In this document: positions 6,146-15,139 of the stretch, piece by piece
Layout of the letters: every line of letters begins with the position of its first letter
Position numbering within the stretch: position 1 is the stretch's first letter
Source: a virus
Reading direction: 5' to 3' (one strand)
IMG/VR virus record: IMGVR_UViG_3300025131_000093
Location: 1-42,850 of that record
Length of the DNA: 42,850 nt
Notes under the pieces: generated by a model
The model's input: only the letters and a program-made list of their open reading frames with translations
What the model was told of the DNA's origin: nothing
Database searches by the model: none
Translations under genes and position numbers: made by a program

Positions 6146-7094
6146 CGCCACCCTCCGTCAAGTTCAGCACCTTCTCGATCGGCCCATCTCCTGGACCAAG
6201 ATCCTCACACGCACCACGGTACGCGCAGTAATCACAGTTCCAATCCTTACCAGGCGTGTGATCCTGAACAGGGATCAGACCGTTGCCGTAGTCGTTCACA
6301 CAGCTGACCAGGCGCGACATGGCTATCTCGGCCTCGGGAGCGTCGAAGTTCACGACCTCGACCGCGATCGCCTTGCCATCGGGGTTGCGACCTACGAAGA
6401 TTCCCCGCGTGACCGGCACAGCCCGATTCCGGAGCGCGAGCATGTAGCACTGCATCTGCTGATAGTATTCGTGCTGAACGCGCTGAAGCGTTCCCTGCCT
6501 CAGAACATACCCGCCATCTTCCTCGCGGACCACGTTCTCCATCGGCGCGTCCCGCTTGAATCCCTTCTTGCCGATGCACAGCTTCCACGGATAGTCGCCG
6601 AGCTTCTTGTGTTCAAACAGAGCGACCGACAGGAAGCTGTGAGGATACTCCGAATACACGACCTCGCGAACGTCAGGCTCGTTTTTCTCCGTGCCGACGA
6701 ACAGATCCCAATACACCAGGCCGTCGATGTGACCGTGAACGGACTCAGCATCGCCCGTCGTGTAGAAGTGAACGGCGAACTGATCGTTGACGATCGGGAT
6801 GCCGCCCCTCTGCAAACAGGCGCGCGTGTCGGCCTCCATCAGATGCCCGACGCGGAACGTATCAAGCTGTGATGCCGTGGTCACAGACGGCTCAAAATCT
6901 TCCCTGCGGTTCAGCACGATCTGACGCCGACACCGCCCTGCAGAACTCATACCGACATACCGACGCGGTGGATCGGCGCCGTAGACAGATGTGATGTAGG
7001 AGTCAGGCAATCGCAACCCCTTTTCCCAACCGGCGAGGATGGCGAGCGCCAATTCCTCATTATCGCAGTCCGGATGCTTGTCGATTATCTCCAC
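6135..7094 (-). CDS. Cas4/RecB-like PD-(D/E)XK exonuclease with Fe-S cysteines
   Basis: Motifs match the Cas4/AddB-like nuclease group. In 319-residue numbering there is an early cysteine (AGRCRRQ, C55), a catalytic aspartate in HGHIDGL (D124), an E-x-K motif in FEHKKLG (E161, K163), a Q-x3-Y helix (QQMQCY) and a C-terminal C-x2-C-x5-C (287, 290, 296). The four cysteines would hold an iron-sulfur cluster. The enzyme probably resects DNA ends to feed the ERF protein encoded next. The GTG at 7094 follows AAAGGG at a good distance. An ATG at 7133 would add 13 residues but overlap the previous gene by 74 bases. Confidence 0.88.
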   Translation of the reverse strand: MEIIDKHPDCDNEELALAILAGWEKGLRLPDSYITSVYGADPPRRYVGMSSAGRCRRQIVLNRREDFEPSVTTASQLDTFRVGHLMEADTRACLQRGGIPIVNDQFAVHFYTTGDAESVHGHIDGLVYWDLFVGTEKNEPDVREVVYSEYPHSFLSVALFEHKKLGDYPWKLCIGKKGFKRDAPMENVVREEDGGYVLRQGTLQRVQHEYYQQMQCYMLALRNRAVPVTRGIFVGRNPDGKAIAVEVVNFDAPEAEIAMSRLVSCVNDYGNGLIPVQDHTPGKDWNCDYCAYRGACEDLGPGDGPIEKVLNLTEGGDGS

Positions 7095-7362
7095 TTTCTT
7101 GCCCTTTCCTGAATGTCTCCGATCGCTCTGCATTCAGCTTTCGGATACCAGGCGCCATTCGCGCCTCATTGTAGGCGACGATCGCCCCCACCTTATCGAA
7201 CTCTGCCACCGTGACGCACCAGACGCGACGTGACTCACCCTCGACATTGCGCTTCTTCGCGCGGATGAGCCGGTCCTTGATCCAACGCCAGACCGTCTTG
7301 TTGCTCACGCCGTAGAAGGCCACGATGTCGCGCACAGTGTAGTAGTAGACCTTTCTAGGCAT
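7060..7362 (-). CDS. Helix-turn-helix protein, MerR/excisionase-like
   Basis: The N-terminal half reads YYYTVRDIVAFYGVSNKTVW, then RWIKDRLI, a classic helix-turn-helix. It is followed by a wing (ESRRVWCVTVAEFDKV) as in excisionase or MerR-type winged domains. The tail is basic and unstructured. The ATG at 7362 overlaps the previous stop by eight bases; a TTG at 7389 is an alternative. No integrase is present, so it is more likely a transcription regulator or replication accessory than an excisionase. It is one candidate for binding the TGTGAGA element. Confidence 0.75.
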   Translation of the reverse strand: MPRKVYYYTVRDIVAFYGVSNKTVWRWIKDRLIRAKKRNVEGESRRVWCVTVAEFDKVGAIVAYNEARMAPGIRKLNAERSETFRKGQESGDNRQASGLR

Positions 7363-7717
7363 CGTCGATCGGGAATTGGCCGTCACCAATCACCCATCTA
7401 AGCGTGTCCACCACCAAGCTGATCCGCGATTCATACTCGATCTGCACCACATCCAACGCGGCGTCAACAGCCGCGTTACTCAGAGGCGTGGTGTTCACCA
7501 ACAGGTCGCGCATTTCTTCCCTGTGTGCTTCCGACTCGCCTTTCAATCCCTCGATCTTGCCCTCGATCGTATCTCTGACTTGCATCTTCCTACGTGACTC
7601 ACCGTTTTCCTCTGGCATATCGTCTAATCCCTCTCCTAAACAGTTCGGACAACCGTAGCGACCACAGGCCGCATCGAACTCATAACCACAGAACGCGCAC
7701 CCCATTGTTTTTGGCAT
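7355..7717 (-). CDS. Zinc-ribbon plus coiled-coil hypothetical protein (120 aa)
   Basis: Starts at ATG 7717. The first 27 residues carry CAFC and CPNC pairs separated by GYEFDAACGRYG, a likely zinc ribbon. The rest is helical and charged (VRDTIEGKIEGLKGESEAHR), then a helix ending in LRWVIGDG. It sits between a conserved phage protein and the helix-turn-helix gene in the recombination operon, so a nucleic-acid-related role is plausible. No family recognised. Confidence 0.7.
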   Translation of the reverse strand: MPKTMGCAFCGYEFDAACGRYGCPNCLGEGLDDMPEENGESRRKMQVRDTIEGKIEGLKGESEAHREEMRDLLVNTTPLSNAAVDAALDVVQIEYESRISLVVDTLRWVIGDGQFPIDDA

Positions 7718-7724
7718 TTTTTCT

Positions 7725-8042
7725 TTACGCCGTTTCCACTTCTTCCTCGTCCGCTCGCGCGACTCTCAACTCAAAAAATCCACCCGGAATGTCACCGAGC
7801 TGCATCATCATACGAGCATAGTAGGCTTTGTGATTGTTGTTCAGCTTGAACTCTTTGCCCGTCGTCTGAAGATCCGTCCGGTACCTCAGCACTTCATACA
7901 GCGTGGCGATACCATACCGCTTCCGACCCGTCGCCAACACCTTGTTCGCATAGTCCACCAGGCGCTTGTAGACGTGAGGATTGTCCCGATGAAATTCTTC
8001 GAACGCGATCTGCTGAAGCGACTTGATGGGGAATAGATCCAT
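7725..8042 (-). CDS. Conserved phage protein of unknown function (105 aa)
   Basis: ATG 8042 with AAGGAGG six bases upstream, the best ribosome binding site of this operon and its first gene. Sequence FEEFHRDNPHVYKRLVDYAN, then GRKRYGIATLYEVLRYRTDL and KLNNNHKAYYARMMM, matches a pattern I recall from many phage and prophage genomes, always uncharacterised. It is small, basic and helical. Given its lead position upstream of recombination genes, a DNA-metabolism role is possible but not shown. Confidence 0.75.
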   Translation of the reverse strand: MDLFPIKSLQQIAFEEFHRDNPHVYKRLVDYANKVLATGRKRYGIATLYEVLRYRTDLQTTGKEFKLNNNHKAYYARMMMQLGDIPGGFFELRVARADEEEVETA

Positions 8043-8169
8043 CCACTACCTCCTTGTGAAGTGACCGCCCCGACGATGCCTCCGCATCTCGGATTGGGTC
8101 GTGCCGACCAAGCACCGCCAGGGCGATCGAGCCTTAAGATGAGAGTTTCACCCCTGTCACTCTCGCACA

Positions 8170-8198
8170 ATGATACCTAGATAGTCTCACAGGGTCAA
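8170..8198 (-). promoter_or_regulatory. Promoter of the recombination operon
   Basis: Reading the minus strand: TTGACC (8198-8193), 17-base spacer, TATCAT (8175-8170). The spacer begins CTGTGAGACTATC, so TGTGAGACTA occupies 8191-8182. This is a close variant of the TGTGAGATTAGC element at 726 and 40265. The leader of about 120 bases includes a GATGC-N4-GCATC hairpin at 8075-8088 before the AAGGAGG site of the gene at 8042. Confidence 0.7.
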
Positions 8199-8204
8199 GC
8201 ACAC

Positions 8205-8238
8205 AAAAAAATCCCCCTCGGTTCTCACCGAAGGGGAT
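8205..8238 (-). terminator. Intrinsic terminator ending the structural operon
   Basis: On the minus strand the stem reads ATCCCCTTCGG, a six-base loop and CCGAGGGGGAT (8238-8211, one internal mismatch), then a run of seven T. It lies 23 bases beyond the end of the giant virion gene at 8261 and just before the recombination promoter, so it insulates the two operons. Confidence 0.85.
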
Positions 8239-8260
8239 CGCACACCACACTGTAATTAGA

Positions 8261-11200
8261 CTAATCCGCTCGACCTCGCAAACTCCGACGCCGACGCCGA
8301 CGCCGACGTGGGTCTTTCTTCTTGGCCTCGCGCGTAGGCCGTAGCCCCGTCACGTTCCGGATCGTGTAGTCGATCGGACCCTCGCCCTCGCGTGGTATCA
8401 TCCTCGACACCGCCGCCGGCGCCAAGCCTCTCTTTACATATTGGCCTGTGTCCTGGTTGCCGACGACCCATTCCTTTGCTTGCCAGATCGCTCCGGCCCA
8501 GACACCGCCGAAGAAGTTCAACAGAGGCGGCTCCGACCCACGACGCTCCTTCCCCATCAACTGGTCATACTTGTCAACCATCGGATGCGAGTAGCGATCG
8601 CTTGTCTCGTAGCCGGCCATCATACCTGGACCGAGCAACGCCGCGTAGCTACCAAAGTGAAGCGCGAGTTTTGACAGGTTTTCCTTCGTCGGATTCACCG
8701 TCGCGTCCCTCAAGATGTCCCAGGAGAAATTGATCTGATGCATCGTGTAGCTTTGGAACATAAACATCGTTCGCGCCAGCGGCGAACGCAAGAACCTCGG
8801 CGTCCCTGACCTGTTGAATATGAACTGTGTCTTTTGCTCTGCCTGAACAGCTTGCTCTAACGCCTGGCGATGCGCCTCGATGGGATCGGTATTCGGCAAG
8901 TCGTCCATCTTCCTGAGCGCGTCCTCGTACTTGCCCAGAACCGTAGCGCCACGGTTCCAATACTCCGACCACTGTGACGGCTTGAACACGATGTCCTCTG
9001 TCGCCGCGAACTTGCGACCGAATCGCGACGGCGTAAGGAACTCCGAATGCGATGGCACGTCGTGCCGGATCTCTGCAAGCAGATCCGACACAGCAGTTGA
9101 CACCTTGCCGACTTTGATTACCTGGTCTTTCTGCCCTCCCAGGAACTGATTCACCAGACGCCAGTTACCTCGCGCCGACGCCTGTCGAGAGATATGACCC
9201 AAGAACATCTTAGCGCCACGTCCCGCCGCTTGCGCCCCTAGTTCCGGAACACTGTTGACCAGGAACTGTGTCGAGTTGGTCACGAAGTGTGCGATGTTGC
9301 CGCCGAGCTTGTGCCAGGCCATGATCCTCTGCAACTGACTCAGCACCACAGGACCGGCATTCGGGTTACTCAGCTGTGCGCGTAGGTCGTCGATCGCGAT
9401 CGCCGCCGCCGCCCTTGCCCTGGTCACACGCTCCGCACCACTCTCTGCACCTTCTGGCAAGTGCGACATCTCGACCACCTTGCGGTACCAGTCAAGCATC
9501 TGCTCTGGGTTGTCGTATATCATACCGAGGTTCTTGGCGTACGTGCCAGGAGCGAGTAACGCCATCATCCGATCGACGCCACCGTTGAAGGCTTCGGAGT
9601 CTGCCAGGAAGTGTGCTTGCCGTTGCTTTGTCTTGGTCGTCCCGCCGGCCATGAAGTAGGCGTAACTCGACATTTCCTCGCGCACCGTCGAGCCTTTGCC
9701 GTGCATCGGCGTCTGGCCTATGAGGACGCGCGCCTCTTTCAAGAATTGGTCGATGTAAATCTTCCGTGTCGCACCGCGCGTGTAACTCTGCATCACGGTG
9801 GCCCAATCCATCTCGTAGCCTTCGGCGCCCTTCCGCTTCATCAGATGTTGGAAGAACTTCGCCTGCGGAACGCGAGGCACAGTCGTCGGACGACCACGCC
9901 AATCGAAGTTGACAGCCTGCGCCGCGACGTTCATACCTGTCTCGCCGGCCAACTCCTGTGCTATCAGCTCGCCGAGTCTGCCCTTGAAAATATGAGGCGC
10001 ATATTCGCTTATCCTCTGGTCCGGAGCCAACTCAAGACGGTCGGCCAGGTCGTCTAGGATCTGCCGGCTCGCATTGTGGACTTTGATGAGGCGCGGATCG
10101 CCGAGGGCTTGCACTTCGATCTGTCCGTCGAGCGCCATCATCACCTTGCGACCCTCTGCTACAGACATCTGTGCTTCCTCTGCGATCGCGTGAAGTTCCG
10201 TGGTCCTATCGCCCAACTCCTTGAACATCAAGCGCATCGTTTCTGCACCACCATTGAACCGATGATGTACGACCCCCATTTTATCTGTAAAAAATTTCCG
10301 GAGGTGTTTTGGAACATCGCCACCGCGAACAAGCAAACTGCCTAAAAAAGTTCCAGACAGGTTGGACTTACTCGTCGGCGTCTGCATCACAATGGATTCC
10401 GGCCTCATCTCTTGTGCAAATTCTTCGGGCAGTCCCGCTTGCTCGCGGCCACCCAGGTCGCCGAGCAGATCGTCCGGATCTCTGGCGCCGGCTTCGTGAA
10501 GCTCGTTCAGCGTCAAGTCCTGGTCGCGCGCCACTGCCTCTGTGCGGATGCGTTCCTTGTGGCGTAGGTGAGCGATGTAGGTCTGCTGTTCCTCGCCCGT
10601 CATGTCCATCGGGTTGTTCTTGCCGGTGACTTGCTCGCGGTACAGTCTCGCCGCTTCCTTGTCACCACCAAAGATGTTGTTCTCTCGCGCGTGGATGAGC
10701 CGGTTGTTATGCTCCGGACCTCTCGGTCCTCGACGTTGACCGGGGAAGTCAGCCGCACCACCGATCGGCGGGTCGCCACCTTGCAGACCAGTGATCTCAT
10801 CCTCTGCTTGCTTGATCTCTCGACGTAGGCCGTCGGCCTCGTCGCTGAACGGATCGACGGAGCTATCTTCCATCTCCTTCAGGCGGTTCTTCATCGTGAT
10901 GATGTCGTCGTTCAGATCCTTGATCCGTTGAGCATCGTCACCACCGAACAGACCTTGCTGACTGCTCGCGGCCTGGTCTGCGCGCCTGGCGATCTCGGCG
11001 GGGTCCATCGCCGTACCCTGAAGTGCCTGTTGCGCTCCCGCTGCCGGCCTGCCGGCGTTGTTGCCCTTCGCCGATGGCTTGCCGCGAAGGATCTGCATCT
11101 GCTTGATTTCGTGATCGGCGTCGGCGATCTGCTCGACCAACTTGCCGCGCATCTCTGGCGTCAGCTTGGTACCTGTGATCGACTCGCCCTTCTTGAGTGC

Positions 11201-14200
11201 GTCGATCCCTGCGTTCCGGAAGTTGACGAGCTGTGCCAGATCCGATCCAGGCTCCGCATCGTAGGGAGAATCGCCTAGCTCGTCTACGAACTTGGCGACG
11301 TTGAAGTCGTCATCGAGCGCGTTCGGATTGTCAGGGTCGATACCCATCTGTTCTGCCGCGCGTCGATCGCCCTCGCTGATGGCATCCTCGACTGCGTTGC
11401 CGTGGTCCACATCCATAATCTCTTTGCGCGCCAGGAGAGGACCGATGTCGTCGCCGGTCAATGGACCGTCTGCGTTGCCCGACTGCTTCCGGATCGAGGC
11501 GATCATCGCAAGGATCTCAGCGTCAGCCTCGTCGACATCTACCTCGTTCAGCAGTTCCGCGATCTGATCGAGAGTCTTGCCACCAGTGCCGGCCTTGCGG
11601 AATATCTTCTTGGGTCCGGTGTTCGCTACGACGTTCATGTCTATGCTGTGCCTGTACTTCATCCGCGCACCGGTGGGGTTCGTGATCGCGTCCACGTCGA
11701 TGCCACCATACGCAAGGATGAAACCACGGAGCGAGAACTTGTTCGGTTCTGCCGGTGGCTTCTTCTTCGATGCCTTGCCGAGCTTGGTAGGATGGTGCTT
11801 CGCATCCACGACGACAGACACAGGCTTGCCACGGTTCGTCCCTGAGATGAGCCGCTTCTCAAGGTCGATGAACTCGACGTTGAGGCGTTCCCCGCCGTAC
11901 TCGATGCGATCACCTACGACGATCGGACTGCCGTTGGCGTGGTAGATGGGTCGCGGCTCGCTCCCGTTCGTCGGCAGAGAACCACCGCCCTCAAACTCTC
12001 GCGGAACGCGGGGGTCCCACCCGAGGACTTCGGCCAGGCGGTCGACACCTTCCTTGCCATACTCCTGTTCGACCGTCGCAACAAGATCCTCCATCTGTTG
12101 GTCGATGCTCTGGCTCGCCTCGATCGCCTCGTCCATCTGCTTCTGATTCAGTTCCTTGCCTTTGCGACTGCGGCCCGACGTGCCTTCGTCAATGAGTATT
12201 GCCGCTTCGTTCTCAAAGTTGTCCAGTTCTGCCGCCACCTGTTCAAAGACAGACTCAGCCGCTTCCGGCGTGTTGCCTCCGGACGACTCGGCCTCATACT
12301 CCGACCGCGATCCTTCCCGCGCGACAGGCTTCGGCTTCTCACCCTTGTCACGGAGCGCCGCGTCGTCTTTGGCTTTCTCTGCCAGGTTCTTCGGGCGCCG
12401 AACAAACTGACCGTACTTCATCTTCGACCAATCGCCAGTATGGAAGTCGATGTAGGCATCTACCAGGCGCCTCATCTCAGCACCCTTCTCGGCATCGGCC
12501 TTCGTTACCTGCTTGACGAAGTTGTCGAAGGAACTCTTAACGGCCCCGCCCTTCTCGTTGAACCACAACCTACTGCTCATACTTATTTCTTGTCGCTTGC
12601 GGCTCGACCCAACATCGAAACCTTTGACCTCCAACGAGTGAGGATCGAGGCCGGCTTCATCGACGATCTGATAGACTCGCGCACCGTAGTCACTGAACCA
12701 CTCGCGAGCATCGTCAGCCACCTCGATCTTCGCAAGCTGATCGAGTACCTCATCCGTCGTGTAGGGAGTCTCGGCCTTCACCGCTCTGATCTCATCGTAG
12801 ACAGCCTGGCGCTCCGCACGGACATCCATCTCCCTCGCGCGCCACTTGGCGATCCCTGCCTCGTCGCCTCGCTTCTCTAGTTCGGCGTAGCTATCCTTGC
12901 CGTGCCAGTACTCGTCCCACTTCTGTGCCTGGACCTCTGTCTCGGCCTTCAGTTCAGCAAGACGAGCATCACGCGCCAACCGCACATCACTATTGTCGAG
13001 TGCATCCAACACCGCCGGCGAAGGTGGATCTCCCGCCGGCTTCGCGGCCTCTGCCTCCTGACGTGCCACCTCTGCCGCCGCGCTTTCCTCGGTCGGCGCC
13101 TTGCCCATCGGATCGACCACATCGTCGGCGAACTGATCGTGCGCATTGCTCTGTGCCTTCTGCGCGTCATACTTGGCGATCTCCGACTCGATCCGTGCGC
13201 GATACATATTCGCCACCGGATCGTCAGGATTCTCCCGCCAAACCTCGTCGATCTGCTTCTTGAAAGCCCGTAGGCGCCGTTCTCCGATGATGGCCTTGAC
13301 GTTATCCTCGATCCGACCAAGCGTTTCTTCGCCCAATCCGGACTTCATCTGCCCTTCCAAGAGGTGAACAGACTCAGCCACCGTCTGAGGACGGGTATCT
13401 ATGCCGTCATCCACGCTAGGAACGACTGTCGGCTTCGGGTCAGGCGCAATTACCGTCGATTCTGGCGCGTCTATGGACTTCACAGGCCCAACCGTGGTCC
13501 TTCCGGACGACGATGTACCCTCTGGACCCTCTGGAATGCCCATCAGAGCGTCCTCTGGCGGTATTCCGGACGCCTCGACCGACTTCTCTGGTGTTATCCG
13601 GTCCCGTAGCGTTCGCACCGTCAGGACTTCTTGCGGCTCCATCTCGTAGATCAGCCCATCCTCCGTCGATCGAGCCAGAACAGGCCGGCCAGGTCTATTC
13701 GACGAACGCGTCACCACGAACACCTCGCCCAAGTCATCGGCGAACTCAGCCCCTTGCCCCAAGTTCTCGATCGGCACGTTGTCTCTGATGTGGACGACCT
13801 TGCGATCCTGTCCATCATACTGCCGGAGATCCGCGTCCAACTCCGCTTCCATCGACTTTATTTCTTCTGCCGACTCATTCTTTATCGCGCGCCGACGCAT
13901 CGTGTCGTCGATGCCTGGCGGTTGCTCCTGGCGGTAGACTCCATCGCCTGTCTCGACCACGCCCGTATGCTCTTGGATCGGAGCGTCCAGGTTGCCGCTC
14001 GTCTGGTCGATCTGGTGCTGTATCGCCGGCCCTTGATAATCTTGAGGATTCATCCCGCGCTTGTTGGCTTCTTCGACCAGCCTGTCGATCTCTGGCTTTA
14101 ACTCGATGCCCCTCTTTCTCACGTCCCTCGATCGGTACGCCTGGCGCATTTCCATAATCTGTTTCCGGCTCGCACGGAGCGCCTTCGGCACCATCGCGAT

Positions 14201-14986
14201 AAACATATCGAAGGCCAGACCCGTAGCGATCCCGATCGCCATCGCTTCCATAACCTTGTCTGCCGTGATGTCCTCGCCGGCCAGACCTGAACGAATGAGT
14301 TGTGCCGGCACTTCCATAGCGCCGAAGCCCATACCCATTTCCATCGACTGCACCACGCGAGGGTTCGATGCGAACTGCATCGCCTTCTCCGTCGCGCTCG
14401 TCCCTGCCGCCGGCAATTTCACGCCGGCCTTCGCCGCTTCTTTCGTGGCTGAAGTCAACCCCGTCGACATCCCGAACGCTTTGTTCATCAACATCTGGGC
14501 GCCCTTCGCCGCACCGACACCACCGACAAGGCCACCTAAAAAACGCGAGGGAGCTACATTCCTCGTCGCTTCTTTCATCCATTCAGGCGTGCTTTCTGGG
14601 AGATAATCCCCAGGGCTGAACTCCGTCACCAACCCCTCGGTCGCTTTCCTGTCGTCCATCGCGCCGGTGGCTCGCAGTGCCGCAGGGATCGTTCCCAACG
14701 ACAGCATATCTTGCGCTTCCTCGACAACCGCCATTATCTCTAACTGGACTGGAGTCATCAACGGCGCCTCGATCTCCCTGAAATAGTCTGCCGGCGTCAT
14801 CCCCTTACTGAGCGCGAAGTTTCGGATCTTAGTCTGCATCTTCCGCGTGGAACTCTCAACGAAGGGGATCACCTTCATCGTTTCCCCGATGATCGGCGGT
14901 AGCTGTGCTTCGTCCACATGCACGGCGATCTTATACGCCTCGCGTAGCTTCTCGATCTGCCTGTCGGTGATTTTCTTCTTGCTCAT
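8261..14986 (-). CDS. Giant virion/ejection protein (2241 aa)
   Basis: Very large protein at the distal end of the structural operon, where podovirus internal or ejection proteins are often encoded. Two small-residue-rich hydrophobic segments (about residues 147-170 with GGLVGGVGAAKG, and 249-268 with AMAIGIATGLAF) could insert into membranes. The middle is long, acidic and repetitive in Asp, Glu and Ala. The last 700 residues are more ordered and contain TPRFLRSPLARTMFMFQ near 2060. The organisation resembles giant polyvalent phage proteins delivered with DNA, whose C-termini often carry such helical domains; that assignment is inference. The C-terminus has eight consecutive arginines from GCCGAC-type repeats. 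The start at 14986 overlaps the preceding stop (ATGA). Confidence 0.8.
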   Translation of the reverse strand: MSKKKITDRQIEKLREAYKIAVHVDEAQLPPIIGETMKVIPFVESSTRKMQTKIRNFALSKGMTPADYFREIEAPLMTPVQLEIMAVVEEAQDMLSLGTIPAALRATGAMDDRKATEGLVTEFSPGDYLPESTPEWMKEATRNVAPSRFLGGLVGGVGAAKGAQMLMNKAFGMSTGLTSATKEAAKAGVKLPAAGTSATEKAMQFASNPRVVQSMEMGMGFGAMEVPAQLIRSGLAGEDITADKVMEAMAIGIATGLAFDMFIAMVPKALRASRKQIMEMRQAYRSRDVRKRGIELKPEIDRLVEEANKRGMNPQDYQGPAIQHQIDQTSGNLDAPIQEHTGVVETGDGVYRQEQPPGIDDTMRRRAIKNESAEEIKSMEAELDADLRQYDGQDRKVVHIRDNVPIENLGQGAEFADDLGEVFVVTRSSNRPGRPVLARSTEDGLIYEMEPQEVLTVRTLRDRITPEKSVEASGIPPEDALMGIPEGPEGTSSSGRTTVGPVKSIDAPESTVIAPDPKPTVVPSVDDGIDTRPQTVAESVHLLEGQMKSGLGEETLGRIEDNVKAIIGERRLRAFKKQIDEVWRENPDDPVANMYRARIESEIAKYDAQKAQSNAHDQFADDVVDPMGKAPTEESAAAEVARQEAEAAKPAGDPPSPAVLDALDNSDVRLARDARLAELKAETEVQAQKWDEYWHGKDSYAELEKRGDEAGIAKWRAREMDVRAERQAVYDEIRAVKAETPYTTDEVLDQLAKIEVADDAREWFSDYGARVYQIVDEAGLDPHSLEVKGFDVGSSRKRQEISMSSRLWFNEKGGAVKSSFDNFVKQVTKADAEKGAEMRRLVDAYIDFHTGDWSKMKYGQFVRRPKNLAEKAKDDAALRDKGEKPKPVAREGSRSEYEAESSGGNTPEAAESVFEQVAAELDNFENEAAILIDEGTSGRSRKGKELNQKQMDEAIEASQSIDQQMEDLVATVEQEYGKEGVDRLAEVLGWDPRVPREFEGGGSLPTNGSEPRPIYHANGSPIVVGDRIEYGGERLNVEFIDLEKRLISGTNRGKPVSVVVDAKHHPTKLGKASKKKPPAEPNKFSLRGFILAYGGIDVDAITNPTGARMKYRHSIDMNVVANTGPKKIFRKAGTGGKTLDQIAELLNEVDVDEADAEILAMIASIRKQSGNADGPLTGDDIGPLLARKEIMDVDHGNAVEDAISEGDRRAAEQMGIDPDNPNALDDDFNVAKFVDELGDSPYDAEPGSDLAQLVNFRNAGIDALKKGESITGTKLTPEMRGKLVEQIADADHEIKQMQILRGKPSAKGNNAGRPAAGAQQALQGTAMDPAEIARRADQAASSQQGLFGGDDAQRIKDLNDDIITMKNRLKEMEDSSVDPFSDEADGLRREIKQAEDEITGLQGGDPPIGGAADFPGQRRGPRGPEHNNRLIHARENNIFGGDKEAARLYREQVTGKNNPMDMTGEEQQTYIAHLRHKERIRTEAVARDQDLTLNELHEAGARDPDDLLGDLGGREQAGLPEEFAQEMRPESIVMQTPTSKSNLSGTFLGSLLVRGGDVPKHLRKFFTDKMGVVHHRFNGGAETMRLMFKELGDRTTELHAIAEEAQMSVAEGRKVMMALDGQIEVQALGDPRLIKVHNASRQILDDLADRLELAPDQRISEYAPHIFKGRLGELIAQELAGETGMNVAAQAVNFDWRGRPTTVPRVPQAKFFQHLMKRKGAEGYEMDWATVMQSYTRGATRKIYIDQFLKEARVLIGQTPMHGKGSTVREEMSSYAYFMAGGTTKTKQRQAHFLADSEAFNGGVDRMMALLAPGTYAKNLGMIYDNPEQMLDWYRKVVEMSHLPEGAESGAERVTRARAAAAIAIDDLRAQLSNPNAGPVVLSQLQRIMAWHKLGGNIAHFVTNSTQFLVNSVPELGAQAAGRGAKMFLGHISRQASARGNWRLVNQFLGGQKDQVIKVGKVSTAVSDLLAEIRHDVPSHSEFLTPSRFGRKFAATEDIVFKPSQWSEYWNRGATVLGKYEDALRKMDDLPNTDPIEAHRQALEQAVQAEQKTQFIFNRSGTPRFLRSPLARTMFMFQSYTMHQINFSWDILRDATVNPTKENLSKLALHFGSYAALLGPGMMAGYETSDRYSHPMVDKYDQLMGKERRGSEPPLLNFFGGVWAGAIWQAKEWVVGNQDTGQYVKRGLAPAAVSRMIPREGEGPIDYTIRNVTGLRPTREAKKKDPRRRRRRRRSLRGRAD

Positions 14987-15135
14987 AGGGACGCCAGTTT
15001 CTTTCCTGTCTGACCGTGGACCTTGTAAGGTTTCCCTGTCTTGGGATGGACCTGACCACCACCGAAGCCCTCGCCGGCGTAGTCTAGGATCTCGATCGCA
15101 GACCCTTTGCCGACCAGAGTGAACAGCTTGTTCAT
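14983..15135 (-). CDS. Small hypothetical protein (50 aa)
   Basis: ATG at 15135 begins MNKLFTLVGKGSAIEILDYA, four bases after the previous stop; an earlier in-frame start at 15174 would overlap that gene. The product has a strand-rich glycine segment (EGFGGGQVHPKTGKPYKVHG) and a basic end. The ATGA overlap with the giant gene suggests coupling. Possibly a minor virion or chaperone protein. No family recognised. Confidence 0.6.
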   Translation of the reverse strand: MNKLFTLVGKGSAIEILDYAGEGFGGGQVHPKTGKPYKVHGQTGKKLASL

Positions 15136-15139
15136 ATCT

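Noticed and set aside
11939-12880. 313-codon plus-strand frame inside the giant gene
   Set aside because: Antisense shadow of the biased codon use of the 2241-residue gene; no ribosome binding site and a Leu/Arg-rich shadow-type product.
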